Shown here: piece by piece, positions 51,635 to 59,827 of the stretch
Numbering within the stretch: position 1 is the first letter of the stretch
How the letters are laid out: every line of letters starts with the position of its first letter
Assembly (NCBI RefSeq): GCF_029338395.1
Contig: NZ_CP119809.1
Span: 930,001 to 994,000, forward strand
Length of the DNA stretch: 64,000 nt
Direction: 5' to 3'
Origin: Halorussus caseinilyticus
GTDB taxonomy: Archaea > Halobacteriota > Halobacteria > Halobacteriales > Haladaptataceae
The notes under the pieces: generated by a model
The model's database searches: none
What the model saw: the letters and a program-made list of their open reading frames with translations, nothing else
What the model was told of the DNA's origin: nothing
Position numbers and translations under genes: made by a program

Positions 51635-52969
51635 ATGAAACAGTCGAAACCACCGGGACCGGATGGTGTCCCCTTACTTGGAAACGCAATCGACTACGTA
51701 AAGAATCCCTTCGAATTTCGGGAAGAGTGTACCGAAAAGTACGGCGGGCTAATCTACACCGAGGCGGGGAGCAAGCCGATGTACATGGTGACCGACCCCA
51801 AGTACATCGAAGAGGTTCTCGTCACGAAAAACGAGAAGTTCCTCAAACCGCAGTTGATGCAGAAGCGACTCAACAAGGTGTTCGGCGACGGACTGTTGCT
51901 GAGCGAAGGCGACTTCTGGCGGAAAAACCGCGAAGTCGCCCAGCCAGCGTTCTACAGCGACCGAGTGACCGACTACGCCGACACGATGGTCGAACACGCC
52001 GAGCGGACAGTCGAGAAGTGGACGCCCGGCGAGACGTACGACATCGCCCACGAGATGGAACGCCTCGCGGTCGAAATCCTCATGGAGGCGCTGTTCAATC
52101 AGGACCGGGAGTTCGAAGAGAGCGCCATCGGCGAGGCGGTCCACTCCATCAGCGAGAAGTACGACCCCACGAACCCCTCGTGGTACGTGCCCAACTGGGT
52201 GCCGACCCCGGTGAACCGCCAGTACGAGGGGGCCGTCGAGAACCTCGAAGACGACGTGGACGACATCGTTCGCCACCGCAAGGAGAACGACGAGAATCCC
52301 GACGACTTGCTCAAACTACTGCTGGAGGCGAAAAACGACGACGACCACCAGATGGACGGCGACTTGCTCCGCGACGAAATCAACACGATTCTGCTCGGCG
52401 GGAGCGGTCCGATGGGACTCGCACTGACCTACTCGTGGTACCTGCTCTCGAAGAACCCCGAGAAGCGCGAGAAGTTGACCGACGAACTCGACGAGATACT
52501 CGGCGGCGACTCGCCGACGGTCGAAGACGTTCGGGAGTTCGAGTACACCGAGTGGGTCCTCAAGGAGTCGATGCGCCTCTACCCCCCGGTGTGGACGCTC
52601 GGCCGTGAACCGTCCGAAGACGTGGAAATCGGCGGCTACACGATTCCCGAGGGGGCGGCCGTGAACCTGACGCCGTGGTCGGTCCACCGCGACTCGGCCC
52701 ACTACGACGACCCCGAGGCGTTCCGTCCCGAGCGGTGGGCCGAGGAAGTCGCCGACGAGCGCCCGGAGTACTCGTACTTCCCGTTCGGCGGCGGTCCCAG
52801 ACAGTGTATCGGCAGACACTTCTCGATGCTTCAGGGCCAACTCGTCCTCTCGACGCTCGCTCAGGAGTACGAACTCGAACTGGTGTCCGACGAGGACCTC
52901 GACCTGAAAATATCGACCATCATCGAACCGAAAGACGGCATCGACATGGTCGTGCGAGAGCGGGAGTGA
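51635..52969 (+). CDS. Cytochrome P450 with atypical helix I
   Basis: A 444-residue soluble P450. Heme motif [12 protein letters not shown] with proximal C391, ExxR at E311-R314 (KESMRLYPP) and FRPERW in the PERF region are normal. Helix I reads [16 protein letters not shown]: where P450s have Gly-x-(Asp/Glu)-Thr-(Thr/Ser), this one has Gly258-Pro259-Met260. The acid/alcohol pair that delivers protons to bound oxygen is absent, so the enzyme may isomerise, use peroxide or act on an oxygenated substrate. No membrane anchor is present. Start ATG at 51635; the longer frame begins before the promoter. The next gene begins one base after the stop. Confidence 0.9.
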   Translation: MKQSKPPGPDGVPLLGNAIDYVKNPFEFREECTEKYGGLIYTEAGSKPMYMVTDPKYIEEVLVTKNEKFLKPQLMQKRLNKVFGDGLLLSEGDFWRKNREVAQPAFYSDRVTDYADTMVEHAERTVEKWTPGETYDIAHEMERLAVEILMEALFNQDREFEESAIGEAVHSISEKYDPTNPSWYVPNWVPTPVNRQYEGAVENLEDDVDDIVRHRKENDENPDDLLKLLLEAKNDDDHQMDGDLLRDEINTILLGGSGPMGLALTYSWYLLSKNPEKREKLTDELDEILGGDSPTVEDVREFEYTEWVLKESMRLYPPVWTLGREPSEDVEIGGYTIPEGAAVNLTPWSVHRDSAHYDDPEAFRPERWAEEVADERPEYSYFPFGGGPRQCIGRHFSMLQGQLVLSTLAQEYELELVSDEDLDLKISTIIEPKDGIDMVVRERE

Positions 52970-52970
52970 G

Positions 52971-54113
52971 ATGGAGCGAATCGCTATCGTCGGCGGCGGA
53001 ATCGCGGGACTCTGTACCGCCGCATCACTGACCGACCGGGGGTTCGACCCGGTGGTCTACGAAGCGGCCGACGAACCCCAACCGGCGGACGCGGGCATCT
53101 GGATACCTCCGAACGGGATGGACGTTCTCGACCGACTCGGGGTCGCCGACCGAATCTGCGAACGCGGCGTCCCCCTCGAACGGACGCTGGTCGAGGACGT
53201 GGCCGGCGCGACCATCTTCGACCTCGACCTGACCGCGGTCGAAGACACGTACGGCCACACCATCGTCTCGACGCACCGCGAGGAGTTACAGGCGGCGTTG
53301 CTCGGGGAGATTCCCGACTCCGCCGTCGAGACCGGTCGGCAATGTACCGGCGTCGAACAGGACGAGGCGTCGGCAACGCTCCAATTCGCGGACGGCGGGA
53401 CTGCGAGCGCCGACGTGGTTGTCGGCGCGGACGGCGTGGAGTCGGACCTCAGAGCCGACCTGTTTCCCGAGGTGTCGCTACGGGACTCGGGAAGCGTCTG
53501 TTACGCCGCGACGACCGACGTGGAACTCCCGGCGTCGTCCCGCCGGATGGACCGCGCGATTTGGGGCCGAGGCAAGCGGTTCGGATACTCGGCGCTCGGC
53601 GACGGCCGGTCGTACTGGTTCGCACCGATAAACGGGTCGTTAGACCCCGTAGGGGGCGGCAACCCAGTCGAACGACTCGCGGAGTGCTACGCGGACTTCC
53701 CGGCCCCGGTGGGCGAACTTATCGCCGGGACCGACCCAGAGCGCGTCGCTCGCGTCGAGATGCGGGACTTCGACCCGATAGAAGAGTGGTCGCGCGGCCG
53801 GGTCGTCCTCGCGGGTGACGCCGCACACGCCATGCTCCCCAACCTCGCGCAGGGCGGCGCGCAGGCCCTCGAAGACGGGTTCGCGCTGGCGAAGTGTCTC
53901 GACGAACGCGCGTCACACCGGCGCGCGTTCGAGACCTACGAGGAGTTGCGCCTCGACAAGGCCCGAGAGATGGTCGAACAGTCGAGACAGCGAGGGAAGG
54001 TGGCCCAACTGGAGAACGGTATCCTCAGTCGCGTGCGGAACGTGATACTCGGCAACCTGCCGGAGTTCGTCAACGAGAAGTTCGAGACCGACATGTACGA
54101 GATGACGTTTTGA
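52971..54113 (+). CDS. FAD-dependent monooxygenase (PHBH/UbiH/ZEP-like)
   Basis: A 380-residue class A flavoprotein monooxygenase. GGGIAG (8-13) begins the dinucleotide fold, VGADGVESDLR (151-161) is the DG motif, and AGDAAHAMLPNLAQGGAQA (281-299) the GD motif. It would use NAD(P)H and oxygen to hydroxylate or epoxidise an aromatic or polyene compound; the family includes salicylate hydroxylase, UbiH and zeaxanthin epoxidase. It begins one base after the first P450 stop, so these two are co-translated. Confidence 0.88.
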   Translation: MERIAIVGGGIAGLCTAASLTDRGFDPVVYEAADEPQPADAGIWIPPNGMDVLDRLGVADRICERGVPLERTLVEDVAGATIFDLDLTAVEDTYGHTIVSTHREELQAALLGEIPDSAVETGRQCTGVEQDEASATLQFADGGTASADVVVGADGVESDLRADLFPEVSLRDSGSVCYAATTDVELPASSRRMDRAIWGRGKRFGYSALGDGRSYWFAPINGSLDPVGGGNPVERLAECYADFPAPVGELIAGTDPERVARVEMRDFDPIEEWSRGRVVLAGDAAHAMLPNLAQGGAQALEDGFALAKCLDERASHRRAFETYEELRLDKAREMVEQSRQRGKVAQLENGILSRVRNVILGNLPEFVNEKFETDMYEMTF

Positions 54114-54204
54114 CGCCACCGCCTCCGGTGATTCTTCGTACACTTCATCAGACGAACCGGTAACCGTAAATTGTATCTTCTTTTGATTTAGACAATAGAA
54201 AAAG

Positions 54205-55575
54205 ATGGCATCTAATCGCGATGATACGACAGAAAAAAGTCAGGAATCGGACGACCCGCCGGGTCCCGACGGGTTTCCGGTCATCGGTAATCTCCCGGAC
54301 CTCTTTCAGGACCAACTCGGTCTCTACGAGCGGTGTGCCGAGGAGTACGGCGACGTAGTTCGCGTCGACGTGGGGGGCGAGGAGTTCTACCACGTCACCC
54401 ACCCGGAGTACATCGAGCAGATACTCGTCAAAGACGACGCCAAGTACGTCAAGGGCGACTTCCAGCAGGAGGCGCTGGCGGGCGTCACCGGCGACGGGTT
54501 GTTCCTGAGCGAGGGCGAACAGTGGGAGCGCCAGCGGAAGATTATCCAACCGGCGTTCTTCCACGAGCGGGTGGACGAGGAGTACACCCAGATGATGACC
54601 GAGTACGCCGAGTCGCTGACCGACGACTGGGAGGACGGCCAGCGCATCTCGCTCCACGAGGAGATGCGGGCGCTCACCCTCCAGATTCTGGCCAAGACCC
54701 TGACCGGGCAGGACATCCGGAACAAGGAGACTGCAATCGGTGACGCCGGACACGCGATTACCGCGAAGTTCGGCGGGTCGAAGTCGTCGGTGTTCCTCCC
54801 CGACTGGCTTCCGACTCCGACGAACATCCGGTACAAGCGCACGCTCCAGCAGTTCACCGAGGTCATCGACGGGATGATACAGGAACGGAAGTCCGACGAC
54901 ACCGACCGCATCGACCTGCTGTCCATCCTTCTCGACGCCGAGGCCGACGACGGGAGTCAGATGTCGGACAAGACGGTCCGCGACCAGATTTTCTCGTTCC
55001 TGCTGGCGGGCCACGAGACGACTGCGCTCACCTTGACCTACTCGTGGTACCTGCTCTCGAAGAACCCCGAGAAGCGCGAAAAGTTGGTCGCCGAAATCGA
55101 CGAGGTACTCGACGGCCGGACGCCGACGATGCAGGACTTGGACGAACTCGACTACCCCGACAAGGTGGTCAAGGAGTCGATGCGCCTCTACCCGCCGGTG
55201 TACAACTTCTTCCGGGAACCCGTGACCGACGTGGAAATCGGCGGCTACGAGATTCCGGAGGGAGCGACCCTTTCGCTCCCCCAGTGGGTCGTCCACCGCG
55301 ACGAGCGATGGTACGACGACCCCGAGGAGTTCCGCCCCGAGCGATGGGCCGAGGAGTTGGAGGACGAGCGCCCGGACTACTCGTACTTCCCGTTCGGCGG
55401 CGGTCCGCGCCACTGCATCGGGATGCGCTTCGCCCGCATCGAGGCCCAACTGGTGCTGGCGACGGTGGCACAGGAGTTCGAACTCGAACTCGCCGAGGAA
55501 GACCCCTTGGAACTCGTCGCCGCCATCAACATCCAACCGAAAGACGAGATTCCGGTGCGCGTCGAGAAGCGTTAG
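54205..55575 (+). CDS. Cytochrome P450 (canonical helix I)
   Basis: A 456-residue P450. Heme motif [12 protein letters not shown] with C404, ExxR at E324-R327, helix I LLAGHETTALTLTYSW with E271-T272 as normal acid/alcohol pair. It shares with the P450 at 51635 the run [18 protein letters not shown], so they are recent paralogues. The first 20 residues are charged and probably flexible. It has its own AT-rich promoter (54165-54200). Substrate unknown. Its 3' end overlaps the VOC gene on the other strand by 4 bases. Confidence 0.92.
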   Translation: MASNRDDTTEKSQESDDPPGPDGFPVIGNLPDLFQDQLGLYERCAEEYGDVVRVDVGGEEFYHVTHPEYIEQILVKDDAKYVKGDFQQEALAGVTGDGLFLSEGEQWERQRKIIQPAFFHERVDEEYTQMMTEYAESLTDDWEDGQRISLHEEMRALTLQILAKTLTGQDIRNKETAIGDAGHAITAKFGGSKSSVFLPDWLPTPTNIRYKRTLQQFTEVIDGMIQERKSDDTDRIDLLSILLDAEADDGSQMSDKTVRDQIFSFLLAGHETTALTLTYSWYLLSKNPEKREKLVAEIDEVLDGRTPTMQDLDELDYPDKVVKESMRLYPPVYNFFREPVTDVEIGGYEIPEGATLSLPQWVVHRDERWYDDPEEFRPERWAEELEDERPDYSYFPFGGGPRHCIGMRFARIEAQLVLATVAQEFELELAEEDPLELVAAINIQPKDEIPVRVEKR

Positions 55576-56129
55576 GCGTCGGGTCGGTCCGACCAGTCGT
55601 CGGCCGGTCCGTACAGTCGGTCGTCGGCGGACTCGGCGTAGGGCATCGTCTCGGGCGCTTCGAGCAGTTCGAGTTGGTAGCCCCACGGCGCGGTGAAGTA
55701 GACGTAGGTCAGGCCGCCGGTGGGTCCCTCCTCGTTGTGCTGGGGCGTGCCGAGAATCTCGACGCCCTCGACGCCTTCGAGATAGTCGATGGCCGCGTCG
55801 ATGTCCTCGACCTGAATCCCGAGGTGACTCGCGCCCACGTCGCTGTTGCTCGGGTGGCCTTCTTCTTGGTCGGGCGAGTCCCACTCGAACAGTTCGAGGT
55901 TGGTCGTCGGCCCGAACCGGAGCATCGCCAGTTGTCCCTCCGCCTCGGGGTGGACGTTCAGGTTGGTCTCCATGAACTCGGGGTCGGCGAACGGACCCTT
56001 CTCGTAGAGCAGTTCGGCACCGAGAACGTCAACGAAGAAGTCCACTGCCTCGTCCAAGTCGGGGACAGTGATACTGACGTGGTGGACGTTACGTGCCGTC
56101 GGAACGCCGGAGCGTGACTCGTCGGACAT
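55572..56129 (-). CDS. VOC-fold (glyoxalase/dioxygenase-like) protein
   Basis: A 185-residue protein with two beta-alpha-beta-beta-beta units. RNVHHVSITVPDLDEAVDFF opens the first and ASHLGIQVEDIDAAIDYLEG the second; PWGYQLELLEAPE closes it. His in the first strand, His in the second and Glu near the end are candidate metal ligands. The family covers glyoxalase I, epimerases and extradiol dioxygenases. It is the only minus-strand gene in the cluster. ATG at 56129 is preferred to the longer frame from 56189 because the latter has no domain content. Confidence 0.8.
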   Translation of the reverse strand: MSDESRSGVPTARNVHHVSITVPDLDEAVDFFVDVLGAELLYEKGPFADPEFMETNLNVHPEAEGQLAMLRFGPTTNLELFEWDSPDQEEGHPSNSDVGASHLGIQVEDIDAAIDYLEGVEGVEILGTPQHNEEGPTGGLTYVYFTAPWGYQLELLEAPETMPYAESADDRLYGPADDWSDRPDA

Positions 56130-56221
56130 ACGGGTGACTCGGGCCACGCGGCCCAAATCGTTTTTGTGTTGAGTCGGCGGGGACACCACATTCCTCAGGA
56201 AAGATTGGTATCTAGAACCGA

Positions 56222-56231
56222 AAATAATATC
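56222..56231 (+). promoter_or_regulatory. TATA-like promoter of the DHQ-synthase-II-like gene
   Basis: AAATAATATC lies about 25-34 bases before the ATG at 56256, in an AT-rich island 56205-56255. Confidence 0.45.
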
Positions 56232-56255
56232 ATCTTATATTTGCTCCTAAACCGT

Positions 56256-57317
56256 ATGGAACGAGAACGAAATAAGGAATTCTGGCTCGATGCCCGACGA
56301 TTTTTAGACGGGAACAGCAGTGTCGTCGCGGCAGGGTTCAATACCCTCGTAGACGCCCTTTTGGTCACTCCCGACCAGCGAGAGCAGTTCAGTCTCCCGG
56401 CGCGCACGGCGGCGGCCATCGAAGTCGAGAACGTAGACGACCTCGCAACCGTCGAGGACGGTGCAATCGTCGTCTCGTCCCACGCGGAGTGTCTCCGGCG
56501 AGCGAGCGAACAGGGGTTCCGGACGGGGTACCTGCCGCCGACGAACGGGGAGTTCGACCCCGAATCGGCGCTCGACTTGCTCGAAGGGAGCGCGGAGTAC
56601 GGCATCTTCAACGGCGAAGCGCCCGAGGGATTCGAAGACGAACTCGGCGGCGCGGCGACGATACTCCGGCACGCGTCCAGTGCGGAGGCGGCGAAAAGTC
56701 GGCTAGACGGGTCGGCGGCGAGCGGGGGTGCACTGCTCTCGACCCGCGACGCACAGGACGTGTACGACGTTGGAAACGCGCTACTCAGGGAGTACCGCGG
56801 GGAAATCGCGGTCGAACCCCTCGAAATCACGCGGGTCGAACAGGTCGGCGTCGGCGAGCGAAGTTGCGTGGACGTGACTTCGCTGTTCTCGAAAGACGAG
56901 GGGATGGTCGTCGGTTCGACCGGCGACGGCGGGTTGTTCGTCTGTTCGGAGGCCCACTCTCCGCCGAACATGAGTCCGCGGCCGTTTCGGGTCAACGCCG
57001 GGTCGGTCCACGCCTACGTCAACGTCGCGGACGACGAGATAGAGTATCTGACCGAACTCTCGACAGGCGACGAAGTGCTGTGCGTCGATAAGGACGGTAA
57101 CACGCGACCCGCCTCCATCGGGCGCAAGAAGACCGAGACCCGACCGCTGTTGCTCGTGGAAGCGACGGCTGGCGACCGGACCGTCGAAGCAGTGTTGCAG
57201 GACCACTGTCACGTCCGACTGATGGGTTCCGACGGGGAACCTCTCAACGTCACGGAAGCGTCGGTGGGCGACGAAGTGTTGGGTCACGTCCGAACGGCCG
57301 GAGATGCTGGCGATTAA
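56256..57317 (+). CDS. Divergent 3-dehydroquinate synthase II paralogue
   Basis: A 353-residue protein whose second half (about 189-353) is clearly archaeal 3-dehydroquinate synthase II: LEITRVEQVGVGERSCVDVT, KDEGMVVGSTGDGGLFVC, RPFRVNAGSVHAYV (242-255), then YLTELSTGDEVLCVDKDGNT. The first half is more diverged; the opening EFWLDARRF differs from the WLKA-type start remembered for the normal enzyme. The normal enzyme uses NAD to deaminate and cyclise a C7 amino sugar; the bacterial relative GriH makes 3-amino-4-hydroxybenzoate. A role in making a ring precursor for this cluster is inferred. Confidence 0.82.
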   Translation: MERERNKEFWLDARRFLDGNSSVVAAGFNTLVDALLVTPDQREQFSLPARTAAAIEVENVDDLATVEDGAIVVSSHAECLRRASEQGFRTGYLPPTNGEFDPESALDLLEGSAEYGIFNGEAPEGFEDELGGAATILRHASSAEAAKSRLDGSAASGGALLSTRDAQDVYDVGNALLREYRGEIAVEPLEITRVEQVGVGERSCVDVTSLFSKDEGMVVGSTGDGGLFVCSEAHSPPNMSPRPFRVNAGSVHAYVNVADDEIEYLTELSTGDEVLCVDKDGNTRPASIGRKKTETRPLLLVEATAGDRTVEAVLQDHCHVRLMGSDGEPLNVTEASVGDEVLGHVRTAGDAGD

Positions 57318-57397
57318 TTCGGCGGTCGGTTGGGATTCGTTCGATATGAACCGTATAAGTAGAAATAAGTAAGCGGTGAGGAAACACCAACAGCACG

Positions 57398-58240
57398 ATG
57401 AGTCAACTTCTCACAGACAAGACGGCGGTCGTCACGGGCGCGGCCAGCGGTAACGGTCGCGCCATCGCACGACGGTTCGCCGAGGAAGGCGCGGACGTGG
57501 TTATCGCCGACGTACAGACCGAACCGCGGGAGGGCGGGCGTCCGACCCACGAGAAAATCGAGGCCGAGACGGACGCTCGGGCGACGTTCGTGGAGTGCGA
57601 CGTGAGCGAACGTGCGGACGTGAAGCGCGCAGTCGAGGCGGCCGACGAGTTCGGTGGTCTCGACGTGATGGTCAACAACGCGGGCATCTCCGGACCCGAA
57701 AAGTCGTTCGTGGACCTCGAACAGGCCGAGTTCGAGAAGTTGATGCACGTGAACCTCAACGGCGTCTTCTACGGGTGTCAGGAGGCCGCCCTGAAGATGA
57801 TAGCCCAAGGCGAGGGCGGGAGCATCATCAACATGTCGAGCGCCGGGGGACTCGTCGGGGTGCCCGACGCCTCGGCCTACTCGACGGCGAAGGGTGGCGT
57901 CCGCCTGTTGACCTACTCGCTCGCGGCCGAACTCGGCGAAGACGGGATTCGGGTGAACACGCTCCACCCCGGCGTCATCGAGACGGCGATGACGAAACGC
58001 GACGGGTCGATAATCGGGAGCGGTCGGAAAGAACTGCTGAAGCGCGGAGACGTGTCGTTCAAACAACTGATAAAGGGAAGTGTAAGAGGAGAAATAATAA
58101 AGCGCCACGCGATTCCGCTCTCGGAGTTCGGCGACCCCAAGCACGTCGCCGACGCCGCCGTCTTCCTCGCTTCGGACCTCTCGGAGTACATCTCCGCGGA
58201 GTCGATTGCGGTGGACGGTGGGATGGTCAACACCGCCTAA
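57398..58240 (+). CDS. Short-chain dehydrogenase/reductase
   Basis: A 280-residue SDR. TGAASGNGRAIARRF (13-27) binds NAD(P), NNAG is at 93-96, and the catalytic Ser147/148, Tyr161 and Lys165 (YSTAK) are present; D38 after the second strand favours NAD. Residues about 212-238 (LLKRGDVSFKQLIKGSVRGE) form an insert before the usual C-terminal part, and its DNA (58050-58107) is AT-rich unlike the rest. GTATAAGT (57352-57359) and a GGTGAGG ribosome site precede it. The substrate is an alcohol or ketone not known. Confidence 0.87.
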   Translation: MSQLLTDKTAVVTGAASGNGRAIARRFAEEGADVVIADVQTEPREGGRPTHEKIEAETDARATFVECDVSERADVKRAVEAADEFGGLDVMVNNAGISGPEKSFVDLEQAEFEKLMHVNLNGVFYGCQEAALKMIAQGEGGSIINMSSAGGLVGVPDASAYSTAKGGVRLLTYSLAAELGEDGIRVNTLHPGVIETAMTKRDGSIIGSGRKELLKRGDVSFKQLIKGSVRGEIIKRHAIPLSEFGDPKHVADAAVFLASDLSEYISAESIAVDGGMVNTA

Positions 58241-58268
58241 TTCGGGAAGGGACTTCGAGAACAATACA

Positions 58269-58280
58269 TTTTTATAAAAC
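58269..58280 (+). promoter_or_regulatory. TATA-like promoter of the ThuA-like gene
   Basis: TTTTTATAAAAC lies about 19-30 bases before the ATG at 58299. Confidence 0.5.
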
Positions 58281-58298
58281 TTTCATAATTGGTAAGAT

Positions 58299-59021
58299 AT
58301 GACTGTTCACGTTACTGTTTGGAACGAATATCGGCACGAACGCGAAGATGACGAGATACGAGACCGGTATCCCGACGGGATTCACGGTGCTATCGCGGAC
58401 GGGATTCGCGGCGACGACTTCGAAATCGAGACTGCCACGCTGGACGAACCGGAACACGGGCTAACCGAGTCGCGCCTCGACGCGACGGACGTGTTGTTCT
58501 GGTGGGGCCACGCCGCTCACGACGAGGTTGACGACGAGGTAGTCGAACGAGTCAAAAGACACGTCCGCGACGGCATGGGTCTCGTCGTCCTCCACTCCGG
58601 ACAGGGGTCGAAGATATTCGGCGAACTACTCGGTACCACCGGCGAGGTCAAGTGGCGAAACGACGGCGAACGCGAGCGCCTCTGGGTCATCGACCAAGGC
58701 CACCCCATCGCCGACGGACTCGACGAGTACATCGAGATTCCGGCGGCGGCGACGTACGGCGAACCCTTCGACGTGCCCGAACCCGACTCGCTCGTGTTCG
58801 TGAGTTGGTTCGAGGGCGGCGAGGTGTTCCGGAGCGGTTGCTGTTACCGGCGCGGGAAGGGCCGCATCTTCTACTTCCGGCCGGGCGACGAGGCGTATCC
58901 GATTTACCACAACGAGGACGTTCACGACGTGTTGACCAACGCCGCGAAGTGGGCCGCACCCCGCGAAGGGTCGCCCGTCGAGTACGGCGAAGTCGAGATT
59001 CCCCCGGAAGCGTCGGAATAG
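58299..59021 (+). CDS. ThuA-like protein
   Basis: A 240-residue protein of the ThuA (class-I-glutaminase-like) fold. [10 protein letters not shown] opens it, [33 protein letters not shown] and [20 protein letters not shown] follow in the family order, and [21 protein letters not shown] ends the core. ThuA proteins are linked to sugar oxidation and conversion of keto-sugars, but the reaction is unclear. It has its own TATA box and sits between the SDR and the membrane protein. Confidence 0.83.
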   Translation: MTVHVTVWNEYRHEREDDEIRDRYPDGIHGAIADGIRGDDFEIETATLDEPEHGLTESRLDATDVLFWWGHAAHDEVDDEVVERVKRHVRDGMGLVVLHSGQGSKIFGELLGTTGEVKWRNDGERERLWVIDQGHPIADGLDEYIEIPAAATYGEPFDVPEPDSLVFVSWFEGGEVFRSGCCYRRGKGRIFYFRPGDEAYPIYHNEDVHDVLTNAAKWAAPREGSPVEYGEVEIPPEASE

Positions 59022-59052
59022 TGTCGCCAAAAGTATCAAAAATTACTTTTAC

Positions 59053-59067
59053 ATAGTAACTTACTAT
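59053..59067 (+). promoter_or_regulatory. Perfect 15-bp palindrome, candidate operator
   Basis: ATAGTAA-C-TTACTAT is a perfect inverted repeat placed between the TATA-like ACTTTTACA (59044-59052) and the ATG at 59075, so it covers the expected transcription start. Such a position suits a repressor. Confidence 0.55.
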
Positions 59068-59074
59068 AAATTGC

Positions 59075-59824
59075 ATGTCATACGAATCGAACAATAACTC
59101 CGACCCGACGCCGGAAGGCTTCACCTACAGTCTCGTCCACTCGCTGGTATCTCCCTACTGGCAGTTCAACATCCTCGAAGTGAGTTACATGAGCATGGGG
59201 ATGGTGCTGGCGGCGGTCAACCACGACTGGAGTTGGCAACTCTGGGCCATCGCCATGCCGTTCATGTGGTTCGCTGGCGAGGGAGCCAACAATCTGGACC
59301 TCGCCGACGAGGGCATGACCGTGGACATCGACTCGCGGGTTCAGTACGCGGTTGGCTACCTGATGCTCGGGGCCGCAGTCGTCCTCGGGGGCGTGCTGTC
59401 GTGGATGACCTCGTGGTGGTTCTTCTCGTTCGTCGTCCTCGGGGCGTTCGGGGCCGTGGCGTACAACCTCGAACTGTTCGACGGCCGACTTCACGACCGA
59501 GAGTACGTCACGGGCGTCGGCAACCTCGGGTTCACCGCCGCGTGGATTCCGACCGTCTCGGGGTACTTCCTGCTCTCGCCCGAGTTCGACGTGCAACTGC
59601 TCGGGGTCTCCATCTTCTCGTTCGGCCTGATGCTCATCCTGATGGCCATCGACTACGTGACCGAGGACCTGAAAGAACAGAAGTACGAGGCGTTCGACAT
59701 CGAGTACACCCGCGACGTGGACGCGAAACTCGAACGACTCCAGCGCCGGGCGGCCAAGCAACACCCGATGCACAACTACGCGCTGTTGATTATGGCGGTC
59801 GGACTCGCGCTGATGTTCCTCTGA
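59075..59824 (+). CDS. Multi-spanning membrane protein, possibly UbiA-superfamily
   Basis: A 249-residue protein with about seven membrane helices. After helix 2 comes AGEGANNLDLADEGMTVDID, reminiscent of the Asp-rich first motif of UbiA prenyltransferases, and after helix 5 or 6 AIDYVTEDLKEQKYEAFD could be a degenerate second motif. LGNLGF-type glycine loops (VTGVGNLGFTAAWIPTVSGY) also fit. Neither motif is canonical, so prenyl transfer is only a hypothesis. It is last in the cluster, preceded by a palindromic operator-like site and convergent with purE. Confidence 0.6.
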   Translation: MSYESNNNSDPTPEGFTYSLVHSLVSPYWQFNILEVSYMSMGMVLAAVNHDWSWQLWAIAMPFMWFAGEGANNLDLADEGMTVDIDSRVQYAVGYLMLGAAVVLGGVLSWMTSWWFFSFVVLGAFGAVAYNLELFDGRLHDREYVTGVGNLGFTAAWIPTVSGYFLLSPEFDVQLLGVSIFSFGLMLILMAIDYVTEDLKEQKYEAFDIEYTRDVDAKLERLQRRAAKQHPMHNYALLIMAVGLALMFL

Positions 59825-59827
59825 CGG

